A stretch of DNA of 51,139 nucleotides from Paracoccaceae bacterium. GTDB lineage: Bacteria > Pseudomonadota > Alphaproteobacteria > Rhodobacterales > Rhodobacteraceae. Shown piece after piece: positions 1 to 5,654 of the stretch. Each line of letters opens with the position of its first letter. Within the stretch, counting starts at the first letter, position 1. The position numbers and the translations under genes are program-made. Location of the stretch: the NCBI GenBank assembly GCA_023260655.1, contig JALQUU010000015.1:1-51139 (forward strand), in the 5' to 3' direction. The notes under the pieces were generated by a model. It did not search any database. It was given only the letters and a program-made list of their open reading frames with translations, and had not been told where the DNA came from.

Positions 1-141
1 GTGCATATCTCGAACGTGCACAAGCGCGAAAGCTTCCGCCACCATTCCTATGTGAGCCTGCGTGCCGAAGGCGTGATCGCGGGTTTCGGCGTGGAAGGCT
101 ATGCGCTGGCGATGCGGCGCATGGGGTCGCTTCTCAAGTAA
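1..141 (+). CDS. aroQ: 3-dehydroquinate dehydratase, type II (C-terminal fragment at window edge)
   Basis: Forty-six codons ending in TAA at 139-141; the 5' part lies outside the window. Type II dehydroquinase converts 3-dehydroquinate to 3-dehydroshikimate in the cytosolic shikimate pathway. The fragment contains the family's C-terminal block: VHISN, then FRHHSY with the catalytic histidine region, then [14 protein letters not shown]. This pattern is characteristic of type II enzymes. Its stop codon directly abuts the stop codon of the convergent secretion-gene fragment. Confidence 0.9.
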   Translation: MHISNVHKRESFRHHSYVSLRAEGVIAGFGVEGYALAMRRMGSLLK

Positions 142-600
142 TCACTCGCGGAACGCGCGCTCCTTCACCCGGATCACCGGGCGGAGGAGGTAATCGAGCA
201 CGGTTTTCCGGCCTGTGAGGATATCGGTTTCCGTGACCATGCCGGGTATGATTTCCACGACAACGCCATCGGCATCGAGAATGGTGCCAGTGGTGCGGAC
301 CTCGACGACGAAGACCTCTTCTTCGGCGCGTTCCGAACGTTTGACGGCATCGGCGCCGATGCGGACGATTTCGCCGTCGAGCCTGCCGTAGCGGGAGAAA
401 TTATAGGCGGTGACCTTCACGCGCGGCGGTAGGCCGGGGCGGAGGAAGGCGATGTCGGCGGGGCGGACATAGGCCTCGACGAGGAGCGTGTCATCTAGCG
501 GCACAAGTTCCAGCAGGTCTTCGCCGGGGCGGGCGAGGCTGCCAAGTGTGGAGCGGTGGATGCGGTTGACAACGCCCGTGGTGGGCCTTGGCGAAGGCAC
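142..600 (-). pseudogene. type I secretion membrane fusion protein (HlyD/PrtE family), C-terminal remnant
   Basis: About 150 codons match only the C-terminal third of a HlyD-type periplasmic adaptor, which links an inner-membrane ABC exporter to an outer-membrane channel. Recognisable blocks are TTGVVNRI (second half of the lipoyl domain), LVPLDDTLLVEAYVRPADIAFLRPG, the beta-barrel segment, and GMVTETDILTGRKTVLDYLL near the end. Full-length members have about 430-480 residues with an N-terminal membrane anchor and coiled coil; both are absent. Homology stops near base 590, where plus-strand coding for a different protein begins. The open frame up to 600 is therefore not a real start. Most likely an inactive deletion remnant; a misassembly would look the same. 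Confidence 0.8.
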
Positions 601-601
601 G

Positions 602-985
602 GGCGGGGCTGTTTCGGCCGAGAAGGCCTATGATCCGGCCGGCGCGCAGAAAATCCAGGTTTCGGACGCGCTTACAGCGCTGCGGCTGTCCTTGGGCCTC
701 AACCCGAGCTACGGCGCGGCAGATGCCTTCGACTTCCTGCAGGCAGACGTAGACCAGAACGGCCGCGTGCAGGTGGCGGATGCGCTCTCGATCCTCAGGA
801 TCTCGCTCGGCCTCCAAGACGCACCGGGCTGGACCTTTATCGACGCGAACGCAGATCTCTCAGGCGTCACCCGCAACGCGGTTCCGGTGTTCTCGGGCCT
901 CGACCTCGATCCGCTGACTGCGGACGCGGATGTGGAACTGACGGGGATCCTGCTCGGCAATATCGACAATTTCGACTTCGTGTAA
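602..985 (+). pseudogene. dockerin-like C-terminal remnant of a probable type I secreted protein
   Basis: About 127 codons with no credible start. It carries a dockerin-like calcium-binding repeat pair: VSDALTALRLSLGL, then DVDQNGRVQVADALSILRISLGL, an F-hand loop with regularly spaced D, D, N, D. Such modules sit at the C termini of large exported repeat proteins in marine alphaproteobacteria. The N-terminal body is missing, and the reading frame runs back into DNA that codes on the other strand for the HlyD fragment. The pair fits an ancestral divergent substrate/adaptor arrangement whose middle was deleted. Function is inferred from composition and context only. Confidence 0.65.
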
Positions 986-1009
986 GGTCGGGTGGCATGA
1001 AACGGAAAT

Positions 1010-1032
1010 GGGGGGCTTTGGCTCCCCGTTTT
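1010..1032 (+). terminator. possible Rho-independent terminator after the dockerin-like fragment
   Basis: A G-rich arm at 1010-1016 and GCTCCCC at 1021-1027 can pair across a TTTG loop, with one mismatch. GTTTT follows. Weak to moderate. Confidence 0.4.
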
Positions 1033-1046
1033 GCATTGCGAAGGGG

Positions 1047-1125
1047 GCTTCCGCCCCGCCTTATACATGAAGCCGGGGAGCTTCCGCCCCGCCGTATACA
1101 TAAAGCCGGGGGGCTTCCGCCCCCC
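1047..1125. repeat. 33-bp tandem repeat, about 2.4 copies
   Basis: Copies begin at 1047, 1080 and 1113, each with GCTTCCGCCCC. The first two run on as GCC, TATACAT and AAGCCGGGG; the third is cut short. The array lies between the secretion remnant and the 3' end of uvrD. No open frame here looks like a protein. Confidence 0.8.
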
Positions 1126-1150
1126 GGGCCCCCCGAGGATATTTTCAAAA
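1126..1150 (-). repeat. dispersed intergenic repeat, GAAAATATCC type
   Basis: Read on the minus strand this is GAAAATATCC followed by a C/G-rich block. The same signature recurs at 4740-4800, 22732-22755, 24002-24055 (degenerate) and 43098-43126, always between genes. Confidence 0.6.
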
Positions 1151-1158
1151 GCGAGAAA

Positions 1159-3474
1159 TCAGAACGGCACGTCATCGGCGGCGGTGATGAAACTGGCCAC
1201 GACTTTCTTGATCCCGGCCTTGTCGAAGGCGATTTCCAGCTTGTCACCTTCGAGCGCCTCGATCCGGCCATAGCCGAATTTCTGGTGGAAGACGCGTTCG
1301 CCCACAGTGAAGGCAGAAGTGGCCGCAAGGTCGATCACCGAGGCGCGGCTTTCGCGCGGTTGCGAAACCGGGCGCGCGGTGTTCTGTTGTAGGCGCCGCC
1401 AACCGGGAGAGTTGTAGATATCGGCGCGGGTCGCGCGCTCTTCGACTTGTGAACTGCCGTAGCTTTGTTGCTGCGAACCATAGAGGCCGGGGGCGGTGAG
1501 CACTTCGACATGATCGGCAGGCAATTCGTCGATGAAGCGGGAGGGGAGCTGTGATTGCCATTGCCCGAAGACGCGCCGGTTTCCGGCAAAGGAGATAGTG
1601 CAAAGTACCTCGGCGCGGGTGATGCCGACATAGGCGAGGCGGCGTTCCTCTTCGAGGCCTTTGAGGCCGCTTTCATCCATCGAGCGTTGTGACGGGAAGA
1701 GGCCGTCTTCCCAACCGGGCAGGAAGACGGCAGGAAATTCGAGGCCTTTGGCCGCGTGGAGGGTCATGATCGAGATCTGCGCCTCGCTCTCTTGGCTTTC
1801 GGTATCCATGATGAGGGAGACGTGTTCGAGGAAGCCTTGCAGGTTCTCGAACTGGTCGAGGGCTTTCACGAGTTCCTTGAGGTTTTCGAGGCGGCCCGGT
1901 GCCTCGGGGGTTTTGTCGTTTTGCCACATCGCGGTGTAGCCGCTCTCGTCGAGAATGATGCCCGCGAGTTCCTCGTGGCTGATATCGGCATCTCCCGCCA
2001 TATTGCCCCAGCGATCGAGCCCGTCGAGCAGCGCGCGCAATTCCGCGCCGCCCTTGCCGGTGATCACGCCTTCGGCCAGTGCGATGCGCGCGCCCTCCGT
2101 GAGGGGCACGCTATGGGCGCGGGCGACGCGCTGGATGTTCTGTTGCGCCTTGTCGCCAAGCCCGCGCTTCGGGGTGTTGACGATGCGCTCGAAGGCCAGA
2201 TCGTCGGCTGGGCTGACCGTGAGGCGGAAATAGGCCATCGCGTCGCGGATCTCCATCCGCTCGTAAAAGCGGGGGCCACCGATCACTTTGTAGGGCAGGC
2301 CGATGGTGAGGAAACGGTCTTCGAAGGCGCGCATCTGGTGCGAGGCGCGGACGAGGATGGCCATCTCGTTGAGGCTGAAGGGCCGCATCCCGCGCGTGCC
2401 GCGTTGGGCTGCTTCGATTTCCTCGCCAATCCAGCGGGCTTCTTCCTCACCGTCCCAATGGCCGATGAGACGCACCTTCTCGCCCTCTTCGGCTTCGGTC
2501 CAAAGCTCTTTGCCCAAGCGCCCCTGATTGCCGCGGATCACGCTCGAGGCAGCGGCAAGGATATGCGGGGTGGAGCGGTAATTCTGTTCGAGCCGGATTA
2601 CTTGAGCGCCCGGGAAATCCTTCTCGAATTTCAGGATGTTGCCGACTTCCGCGCCGCGCCAGCCATAGATCGACTGGTCGTCATCGCCCACACAGCAGAT
2701 ATTCTTGTGCCCGCCCGCCAGAAGCCTGAGCCAGAGATACTGGGCCACGTTCGTGTCCTGATACTCGTCCACGAGAATGTAGCGGAAGCGCTGGCGGTAT
2801 TGCGCCAGAACATCCTCGTGGTGCTGGAACATCGTTACCACATGGAGAAGCAAATCGCCGAAATCGACCGCGTTCAATTCACGGAGGCGGGTCTGGTAGG
2901 CAGCGTAAAGCTCGCCGCCGCGATGGTTGAAGCCAGAGGCTTCCGAGGTGGGTACTTTTTCAGGCGTCCAGGCGCGGTTTTTCCAGTGATCGATGAGGCC
3001 CGCAAGCTGGCGCGCAGGCCAGCGCTTCTCGTCGATCCCGGCCGCTGTGATCACCTGTTTCAGAAGGCGGATCTGGTCATCGTTATCGAGGATGGTGAAG
3101 TTCGACTTCAACTCCACAAGTTCGGCATGCCGCCGCACAAGCTTCACGCAGATCGAGTGGAAGGTGCCGAGCCATGGCAAGCCCTCCACCGCCTCGCCCA
3201 GAAGCCGCCCCACACGGTCTTTCATCTCGCGCGCGGCCTTGTTGGTGAAGGTGACCGCAAGGATTTCACCGGGGCGTGCCTTGCCGAGGCTCAGAAGATG
3301 CACGATCCGCGTGGTCAGCGCTTTGGTTTTCCCGGTGCCCGCGCCCGCGAGCAAAAGCACAGGCCCGTCCAAGGCCTCCACGGCCTGCCTTTGGGCCGGA
3401 TTGAGCCCCTCGAGATAGGGGGCAGGGCGGGCCGCCATGGCGCGGGCGGAAAGGGAAAGGGGCGCGTCTGTCAT
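1159..3474 (-). CDS. uvrD: ATP-dependent DNA helicase UvrD/PcrA
   Basis: 771 residues, slightly long for the UvrD/PcrA superfamily 1A helicases, which unwind 3'-to-5' in nucleotide excision and mismatch repair. Helicase motifs appear in order: LNPAQRQAV (Q motif, residues 24-32), GAGTGKT (Walker A, 44-50), VDEYQDTN (motif II, near 240), GDDDQSIYGWRGA (motif III, near 265), MTLHAAKGLEF (motif V, near 570) and YVGITRAE (motif VI). The C terminus has the PcrA/UvrD tail motif VGERVFHQKFGYG, linked in relatives to RNA polymerase contact. An SOS box lies 42 bases upstream of the start, so induction by DNA damage is likely. Divergent from the FMN dehydrogenase. Confidence 0.96.
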   Translation of the reverse strand: MTDAPLSLSARAMAARPAPYLEGLNPAQRQAVEALDGPVLLLAGAGTGKTKALTTRIVHLLSLGKARPGEILAVTFTNKAAREMKDRVGRLLGEAVEGLPWLGTFHSICVKLVRRHAELVELKSNFTILDNDDQIRLLKQVITAAGIDEKRWPARQLAGLIDHWKNRAWTPEKVPTSEASGFNHRGGELYAAYQTRLRELNAVDFGDLLLHVVTMFQHHEDVLAQYRQRFRYILVDEYQDTNVAQYLWLRLLAGGHKNICCVGDDDQSIYGWRGAEVGNILKFEKDFPGAQVIRLEQNYRSTPHILAAASSVIRGNQGRLGKELWTEAEEGEKVRLIGHWDGEEEARWIGEEIEAAQRGTRGMRPFSLNEMAILVRASHQMRAFEDRFLTIGLPYKVIGGPRFYERMEIRDAMAYFRLTVSPADDLAFERIVNTPKRGLGDKAQQNIQRVARAHSVPLTEGARIALAEGVITGKGGAELRALLDGLDRWGNMAGDADISHEELAGIILDESGYTAMWQNDKTPEAPGRLENLKELVKALDQFENLQGFLEHVSLIMDTESQESEAQISIMTLHAAKGLEFPAVFLPGWEDGLFPSQRSMDESGLKGLEEERRLAYVGITRAEVLCTISFAGNRRVFGQWQSQLPSRFIDELPADHVEVLTAPGLYGSQQQSYGSSQVEERATRADIYNSPGWRRLQQNTARPVSQPRESRASVIDLAATSAFTVGERVFHQKFGYGRIEALEGDKLEIAFDKAGIKKVVASFITAADDVPF

Positions 3475-3515
3475 GGGCGGAAGATTAGCGCGGCTCGCGG
3501 CCGAATTAAAGAGTT

Positions 3516-3530
3516 GTTCGGCAAATGTTC
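3516..3530. promoter_or_regulatory. LexA (SOS) box, GTTC-N7-GTTC
   Basis: GTTCGGCAAATGTTC matches exactly the alphaproteobacterial LexA operator GTTC-N7-GTTC. It lies 42 bases upstream of the uvrD start, in the uvrD/dehydrogenase divergent region, where it could overlap the uvrD promoter. Confidence 0.8.
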
Positions 3531-3594
3531 CGTTTGGCGCGGCAACGCATCATCCCCCTTGCAAAGCGCGGGTTTCAGGGTAGCAATTCGGCGC

Positions 3595-4728
3595 ATGGAT
3601 CTCTTTCAACGCTACCCCGCCTTCTCCGATCTGAAAGCCGCCGCGCGCCGCCGGATGCCATGGTTCGTCTTCGAATATCTCGAAAGCGCCACGGGCACCG
3701 AATCCGTGCATCTGCGCAACCGCGCGGGCTTCGATCGCGTGCTCTTCATGCCGTCTATTTTGGATGGCGAGTTCAAACCCGATCTCTCGGTCGAGCTTTT
3801 CGGCAAGAAACATGCTTTGCCCTTCGGAGTGTCGCCTGTGGGCATGTCCGGCCTCTTCTGGCCCGATGCCGAACGCCGCCTCGCCCGCGCCGCCACGAAA
3901 GCAGGCCTGCCCTATGGTCTCTCGACTGTGGCAAGCCGCACACCAGAAGAGGTTGGCCCGCATCTTGATGGCAATGGCTGGTTCCAGATGTACCCGCCGC
4001 GCGATGAGGGCATCCGCCGCGATATGCTGAAGCGCGCGAAGGACGCAGGCTTCACCGGCCTCGTCCTCACGGTGGACGTGCCCGTCGCGAGCCGCCGCGA
4101 GCGCCAGACCCGCTCGGGCCTCACCTCGCCGCCGCGCCTTACGCCGCGCCTTCTGATGCAAGTGGCCCGCTGCCCGCAATGGGCGCTGGAAACCGCGCGC
4201 CTCGGCATGCCGCGTATGCGCCTCATCGACCAATACGCCGACAAGGTCACGGGCCTCTCCTCGACCGAACATGTGGGCTATATGCTGCGCACCTCGCCGG
4301 ATTGGGAGTACCTCAAATGGCTCCGCGACAATTGGGAGGGCCCACTCCTCGTCAAAGGCGTGCTCAACCCGGCAGATGCGAAACCGCTTGAAGCGGCAGG
4401 CGTTGACGCGATCTGGATCTCGAACCACGCAGGCCGCCAGTTCGACGGCGCGCCCGCCTCCATCGATGTCCTGCCGCAAATCCGCGCCGAAGCCTCTCTG
4501 CCGATCATCCTCGACAGCGGCATCGAAGGTGGCCTCGACATCCTGCGCGCCCTCGCGCTTGGTGCCAATTTCGTCATGCTGGGCCGCGCTTGGCATTTCG
4601 CGCTGGCGGCTCTGGGTGATGAAGGCCCGCCGCATCTGATCGAGATGCTTAAAAAGGATATCGAGAGCAATATGGGCCAAATGGGCACGAAAACCTTCGC
4701 GGATCTGCCAGCGCGCCTGATCCGCTAA
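3595..4728 (+). CDS. FMN-dependent alpha-hydroxy-acid dehydrogenase (L-lactate dehydrogenase family)
   Basis: 377 residues, the usual length for this TIM-barrel family, which oxidises L-2-hydroxy acids such as lactate or glycolate and passes electrons to quinone, cytochrome or oxygen. Visible features: the N-terminal RYPAFSDLKAAARRRMPWFVFEYLESATG block, SPVGMSGLFWPDAE, LTVDVPVASRRERQ, VKGVLNPADA, the active-site histidine H278 in SNHAGRQFDG, and DSGIEGGLDILRALALGA with a phosphate-binding arginine in GRAWHF. Most members have SNHGGRQ; here one glycine is alanine. ATG at 3595 is chosen because homology begins there; the frame is open far upstream only as antisense to uvrD. The substrate cannot be fixed from sequence, though an LldD-like lactate role is most likely. 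Confidence 0.88.
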   Translation: MDLFQRYPAFSDLKAAARRRMPWFVFEYLESATGTESVHLRNRAGFDRVLFMPSILDGEFKPDLSVELFGKKHALPFGVSPVGMSGLFWPDAERRLARAATKAGLPYGLSTVASRTPEEVGPHLDGNGWFQMYPPRDEGIRRDMLKRAKDAGFTGLVLTVDVPVASRRERQTRSGLTSPPRLTPRLLMQVARCPQWALETARLGMPRMRLIDQYADKVTGLSSTEHVGYMLRTSPDWEYLKWLRDNWEGPLLVKGVLNPADAKPLEAAGVDAIWISNHAGRQFDGAPASIDVLPQIRAEASLPIILDSGIEGGLDILRALALGANFVMLGRAWHFALAALGDEGPPHLIEMLKKDIESNMGQMGTKTFADLPARLIR

Positions 4729-4739
4729 ACGTCTCTCGC

Positions 4740-4800
4740 TTTGAAAATATCCCGGGGGAGCCCGCAGGGCGGGGGTAGCGCCCCCGTTTCCCGGCCTGAA
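4740..4800 (+). repeat. dispersed intergenic repeat, GAAAATATCC type
   Basis: TTTGAAAATATCCCGGGGG, then a GC-rich hairpin-forming stretch with CCCGCAGGGCGGG and GGGGGTAGCGCCCCC. It follows the dehydrogenase stop directly. Confidence 0.6.
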
Positions 4801-4806
4801 AATAGA

Positions 4807-4844
4807 AAACGGCGGCACCCAAGGGAGGAGGGGTGCCGCCGTTT
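4807..4844 (-). terminator. CCUCCUCCC unit A, also the Rho-independent terminator of the array
   Basis: Perfect stem GGCGGCACCC / GGGTGCCGCC, extended by four more pairs (CAAA/TTTG side), with loop CTCCTCCCTT on the minus strand. On that strand a T-rich run, TTTTCTATTTTC, follows. It therefore carries the sRNA loop and ends the transcript. Confidence 0.8.
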
Positions 4845-4856
4845 CTGTTTCGCAAG

Positions 4857-4879
4857 GGGCTCCGAGGGAGGAGGAGCCC
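4857..4879 (-). ncRNA. CCUCCUCCC sRNA unit B
   Basis: Perfect seven-base stem GGGCTCC / GGAGCCC enclosing a nine-base loop. CCTCCTCCC spans the loop and the first stem bases. Confidence 0.75.
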
Positions 4880-4887
4880 GTTGCCAC

Positions 4888-4919
4888 CCGTGCGCCGAAA
4901 GGGAGGAGAGGGCGCCCGG
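4888..4919 (-). ncRNA. CCUCCUCCC-like sRNA unit C (variant loop)
   Basis: Stem CCGTGCGCC / GGCGCCCGG with one mismatch. The loop reads TCTCCTCCC on the minus strand. Confidence 0.72.
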
Positions 4920-4935
4920 TATCTGGTTCGAGTTG

Positions 4936-4976
4936 GCCGGCGGCGCCTCTTGAGGGAGGAGTGAAGCACCGCCGGC
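4936..4976 (-). ncRNA. CCUCCUCCC-like sRNA unit D (variant loop)
   Basis: Strong stem GCCGGCGGCGC / GCACCGCCGGC with one mismatch. The loop reads ACTCCTCCC, so the first base pair of the motif differs from most units. Confidence 0.72.
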
Positions 4977-4985
4977 TCTCGTATC

Positions 4986-5021
4986 GCGCCAGACCCCTAG
5001 GGAGGAGGAGGGATCTGCCGC
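4986..5021 (-). ncRNA. CCUCCUCCC sRNA unit E
   Basis: Stem GCGCCAGACCCC / GGGATCTGCCGC with two mismatches. The loop contains CCTCCTCCC. Confidence 0.75.
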
Positions 5022-5023
5022 AC

Positions 5024-5058
5024 CGCGAAGCTCCAAAGGGAGGAGGAGAAGCTCCGCG
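5024..5058 (-). ncRNA. CCUCCUCCC sRNA unit F
   Basis: Stem CGCGAAGCT / AGCTCCGCG with one mismatch and a small bulge. The loop contains CCTCCTCCC on the minus strand. Confidence 0.75.
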
Positions 5059-5095
5059 TATCTCGTGCCCTGTGGTCCCGGGCCGGGAAAAAAGT

Positions 5096-5133
5096 GCGGC
5101 GACATCCTAGGGAGGAGGAGCGGATGCCGCCGC
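5096..5133 (-). ncRNA. CCUCCUCCC sRNA unit G
   Basis: A twelve-base stem, GCGGCGACATCC with GGATGCCGCCGC and one mismatch. The loop contains CCTCCTCCC. A longer gap of about 37 bases separates it from unit F. Confidence 0.8.
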
Positions 5134-5140
5134 TGATTTA

Positions 5141-5176
5141 CAGGGCCCTCAAAGGGAGGAGGAGAGGAGAACCCTG
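5141..5176 (-). ncRNA. CCUCCUCCC sRNA unit H (first transcribed)
   Basis: Arms CAGGGCCCTC and GAGAACCCTG pair with two adjacent mismatches around a loop holding CCTCCTCCC (minus strand). It begins 12 bases after the DUF1127 stop codon. Confidence 0.75.
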
Positions 5177-5187
5177 ATCTTGGTGCC

Positions 5188-5394
5188 TCAGGCTTGTTTG
5201 CCGTAGGCGTGTTCGTATGCCACCGAGCGGATCTGCGAACGGTTGAGGCCAAGGTCGGCCAGTTCGCAGGTGCTGAGCGATGCCAGCTCCGACATCGTGT
5301 TGCGGTAGGTCTGGTAACGGGTCCAGCGCGCGATCATCTCGGCCTTGAGCTCTGCGAGCGGGCGGCTGTGGAGGATTTCGGTTGCGTAGGTCAT
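5188..5394 (-). CDS. DUF1127 small protein, CcaF1-like
   Basis: 68 residues with the C-terminal DUF1127 arginine-rich helix pair: ELASLSTCELADLGLNRSQIRSVAYEHAYGK. The pattern LsxxxLxDLGLxRxxI identifies the family. Small DUF1127 proteins bind RNA; CcaF1 of R. sphaeroides promotes maturation and turnover of the CcsR RNAs encoded just behind it. The same arrangement is present here, with the sRNA array starting 12 bases after this stop. ATG at 5394 is preceded by AAGAGAC as a weak ribosome site. A candidate promoter and a 13-base palindrome lie upstream. The family call is firm; the RNA-processing role is inferred from synteny. Confidence 0.88.
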   Translation of the reverse strand: MTYATEILHSRPLAELKAEMIARWTRYQTYRNTMSELASLSTCELADLGLNRSQIRSVAYEHAYGKQA

Positions 5395-5442
5395 CGTCGT
5401 CTCTTTCGGTTGGAGCGTCTGGTGTATCGCTCTGTTGAGTTG

Positions 5443-5470
5443 AAGATACCCTAATGCTGCAACCGCACAA
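5443..5470 (-). promoter_or_regulatory. candidate promoter of the DUF1127-sRNA operon
   Basis: Read on the minus strand: TTGTGC, 16 bases, TATCTT, ending about 48 bases before the ATG. In R. sphaeroides the equivalent operon is driven by heat-shock-type sigma factors; this sequence alone does not settle which sigma factor applies. Confidence 0.45.
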
Positions 5471-5478
5471 TCTATTTT

Positions 5479-5491
5479 GCTGCAATGCAGC
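5479..5491. promoter_or_regulatory. palindrome GCTGCAATGCAGC upstream of the DUF1127 promoter
   Basis: A perfect inverted repeat (GCTGCA/TGCAGC sharing the centre) just upstream of the candidate -35 element, a usual activator position. Near copies occur at 45664-45677 and 45685-45697, upstream of an FMN reductase gene. Possibly a LysR-type or other dimeric regulator site. Confidence 0.45.
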
Positions 5492-5597
5492 TATGCGCCA
5501 AGTGCAATTAACGTAAGGGAAATTTCGGTATTCCATTTTTTCGAAGCCGAAATTTTCGGCAAGAACCCATTTTTCTGGCGCAACTTTTGGCAAGCCC

Positions 5598-5626
5598 TTG
5601 CATCCGCCGAACGAAGCGTCACCTAT
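5598..5626 (+). promoter_or_regulatory. candidate mrp promoter
   Basis: TTGCAT, 17 bases, then ACCTAT overlapping CTATAG, ending 28 bases before the ATG. An AT-richer stretch lies upstream. Tentative. Confidence 0.35.
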
Positions 5627-5654
5627 AGGCGCCAACAAAATCAGTGGGGTTCCC

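Larger units (their letters stand above)
4807..5176 (-). ncRNA. array of eight tandem CCUCCUCCC-loop sRNAs (CcsR/cuckoo RNA type)
   Basis: Eight consecutive hairpins, on average about 47 bases apart, each present UCCUCCC in the loop when read on the minus strand. Stem sequences differ completely between units while pairing is kept, whereas the loop is constant. Six units have the full CCTCCTCCC; units C and D have TCTCCTCCC and ACTCCTCCC. The first unit starts about 12 bases after the stop of the DUF1127 gene, so co-transcription and processing are likely. R. sphaeroides has four such RNAs (CcsR1-4) behind the DUF1127 gene ccaF1, induced by stress and acting on C1 and redox metabolism; the wider family is called cuckoo RNA. 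Eight copies is a marked expansion relative to that species. The last unit doubles as terminator. Confidence 0.88.

Noticed and set aside
142-600. Taking the HlyD-like frame as a complete small gene
   Set aside because: The first residues before TTGVVNRI do not match the family and the frame begins exactly where opposite-strand coding for another protein starts.
1756-3594. Long open frame on the plus strand upstream of the FMN dehydrogenase
   Set aside because: It is antisense to uvrD, has no protein-like motifs and owes its openness to GC-rich third positions. The real gene begins at 3595.
4807-5176. Reading the repeated GGGAGGAG as a CRISPR array or as a series of ribosome sites
   Set aside because: The constant part is only 7-9 bases and each copy sits in its own hairpin with paired, varying arms; no spacers of constant length and no start codons fit. 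The minus-strand sRNA reading explains all features.
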